From: a virus
Strand: one strand, 5' to 3'
Length of the DNA: 20,596 bases
Virus record (IMG/VR): IMGVR_UViG_3300048927_000806
Location: 1 to 20,596 of that record
Part shown: positions 19,379 to 20,596 of the stretch, piece after piece
Layout of the letters: every line of letters begins with the position of its first letter
Position numbering within the stretch: position 1 is the stretch's first letter
Notes under the pieces: generated by a model
Told to the model about the DNA's origin: nothing
The model's input: the letters and a program-made list of their open reading frames with translations, nothing else
Databases searched by the model: none
Program-made: the position numbers and the translations under genes

Positions 19379-20596
19379 ATGGCATCTTACACAAAGATCA
19401 AAGCAAACAACAAACAAGGATACAAGTGGATATGTACTATTGAGGGGCCTCCTGACCCCGTTACTGGTAAACGAACACAAATTCCTCGTCGGGGAGATAC
19501 ACAAAAAGAAGCATACGACAAAGCGAAAGAAGAATATAAAAAGCGAAAACAAGGTATTACCTCAAAAAAAATTAAAAAACTGACCTTTAGTGATGTTTGT
19601 GATGAATGGTTTGCTACATATAAGCTTAATACTTCAAAAGAAGGTACTATTATTTCTAGAGATACACAATTAAAATTGTTGAAAAAACATTTTAAAGATC
19701 AATCAATCGCTAAAATCACTCATTATCAATATCAAAATTATATAAATAGTCTTTTTAAAGAAAACTATGCAAGAAATACTATACTTGGCGTAGATAGTGC
19801 CGCTAATCTTATTTTTAAATATGCTATTAAAAATAAATGGATTAATGAGAATCCTAAAACTGGTGTTGTCATCCCTCAAAAAAAAATAACTATTGAAGAA
19901 TTAGAAAATCAAGACAAGTTGATTGAAGAAAAATATTTAGAAAGATCTGAAATAAAGGAATTTTTAGATGTAGTATCAACTTATGGAAAAGTACAAGAGA
20001 GAGAAATTTTTTATTTATTTATTTTTTCAGGATTTAGATCAGGAGAACTTTGCGCTTTAAAATGGGCGGATATTAATTTTGAAGAAAATTCAATAAGAGT
20101 CTCAAAAAACTTGGGTGGTAACAATAGAAAGAAATATCGCTTAGATACACCTAAAACAGATAAATCTGCACGAGTTGTTTCTATTGATGACAGTATCATG
20201 CATATGCTTTCACAACACCAACTCCAGCAAGCAGAACGAAAAAGCGAAGAAATGAAACTTTATACTGATTATCATAATAAAGACTTTGTATTTCGAAGGT
20301 ATGATGGTTATCCTTATAATCCTGCTACGATTTATCAGAGAATGCTGAAGCTGTTAAAAAAAACAAATATCAACAAAAAAGCAACCCCACACATTTTTAG
20401 ACACACACATATAAGTATGCTTGCTGAAGCTGGTGTTGACTTAATTACTATAATGAACAGAGTAGGACATGAAAACGAGAAAACTACTTTAAGTATTTAC
20501 ACTCATGTGACAAAAAAAATGATGCTTAATGCTGACAAAAAAATAAAGATACACTTTGCTGATTTGTTAAACGATGCTATTGCGCAGGATATGTGA
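19379..20596 (+). CDS. int: tyrosine recombinase, phage integrase, 405 aa
   Basis: Site-specific recombinase that inserts and excises the prophage. Residues 1-60 are an arm-type DNA-binding domain (GYKWICTIEGPPDPVTGKR). Residues 65-165 form the SAM-like core-binding domain. The catalytic domain has R220 (SGFRSGELCALKW), K259 (TPKTDKSAR), H338 and R341 (PHIFRHTH), H364 (VGHENEKTT) and nucleophile Y374 (SIYTHV), so all six residues are intact. Length is normal for Bacillales phage integrases. AGGAGG lies 9 bases before the ATG at 19379. Its stop codon closes the window, so the attachment site just beyond is not visible. Confidence 0.96.
   Translation: MASYTKIKANNKQGYKWICTIEGPPDPVTGKRTQIPRRGDTQKEAYDKAKEEYKKRKQGITSKKIKKLTFSDVCDEWFATYKLNTSKEGTIISRDTQLKLLKKHFKDQSIAKITHYQYQNYINSLFKENYARNTILGVDSAANLIFKYAIKNKWINENPKTGVVIPQKKITIEELENQDKLIEEKYLERSEIKEFLDVVSTYGKVQEREIFYLFIFSGFRSGELCALKWADINFEENSIRVSKNLGGNNRKKYRLDTPKTDKSARVVSIDDSIMHMLSQHQLQQAERKSEEMKLYTDYHNKDFVFRRYDGYPYNPATIYQRMLKLLKKTNINKKATPHIFRHTHISMLAEAGVDLITIMNRVGHENEKTTLSIYTHVTKKMMLNADKKIKIHFADLLNDAIAQDM

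Noticed and set aside
19217-20596. Attachment site near the integrase
   Set aside because: The window ends at the integrase stop codon and no host/phage junction is visible, so no att core can be named.

Overview
The window is the left-facing early region plus the integration/immunity end of a temperate Siphoviridae-type prophage in a low-GC Bacillota host. Strong AGGAGG ribosome-binding sites, frequent TTG/GTG starts, an IDEAL-domain protein and SPP1-like replication genes point to Bacillales (Bacillus, Brevibacillus or Paenibacillus). I cannot resolve the genus from sequence alone. It fits a prophage rather than a plasmid because a tyrosine integrase, a divergent repressor/Cro-like pair, an excisionase-like gene and phage recombination/replication modules all sit together.

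Layout. (1) 1-16573, minus strand: one nearly gapless early operon of about 33 genes, many coupled by ATGA stop/start overlaps. Transcription starts at a strong promoter (TTGACA-17-TATTAT, 16621-16649). In transcription order it encodes a Cro-like regulator, an excisionase-like HTH protein and a phage HTH protein. Three small genes and a structured leader with a hammerhead ribozyme (14483-14544) follow, then a zinc-ribbon protein. Next comes a recombination module: a small coiled-coil protein, a Rad50/SbcC-like ATPase, RecT and a metallo-beta-lactamase-fold protein. After small unknown genes and a DUF559-type nuclease comes a replication module in SPP1 g38-g39-g40 order: a DnaD-like initiator, a G39P-like helicase loader and a DnaB helicase. 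The operon ends with small unknown genes, RusA, an acidic protein, a multi-HTH protein, an IDEAL-domain protein, a frameshifted Dam-type methylase, a LexA-type winged-helix protein lacking the peptidase, an ASCH protein and short unknown genes. (2) 16574-16738: divergent control region with operator-like TATCAAC repeats. (3) 16739-20596, mainly plus strand: CI-like repressor, a small XRE protein, a LytTR regulator on the minus strand, a PH/SHOCT protein that looks like lysogenic cargo, and the integrase whose stop codon closes the window.

How it works together. CI and Cro share an identical 14-residue stretch over the recognition helix, so they should read the same operators and set the lysis/lysogeny choice. 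Once the leftward promoter opens, recombination and replication proteins are made from one polycistronic RNA. The ribozyme would cut that RNA between the immediate-early genes and the recombination/replication genes. The cut would leave a downstream RNA whose 5' end is a tetraloop hairpin just upstream of a strong ribosome-binding site.

The most notable observations are the complete hammerhead core, a U_UUU_UUA heptamer exactly at the methylase frameshift, a stem that could hide the ribosome-binding site of the 15331-15846 gene, and several genes too short for ordinary ORF thresholds. No tRNA, rRNA, CRISPR array or insertion sequence was seen, and no attachment site can be identified because the window ends at the integrase stop.
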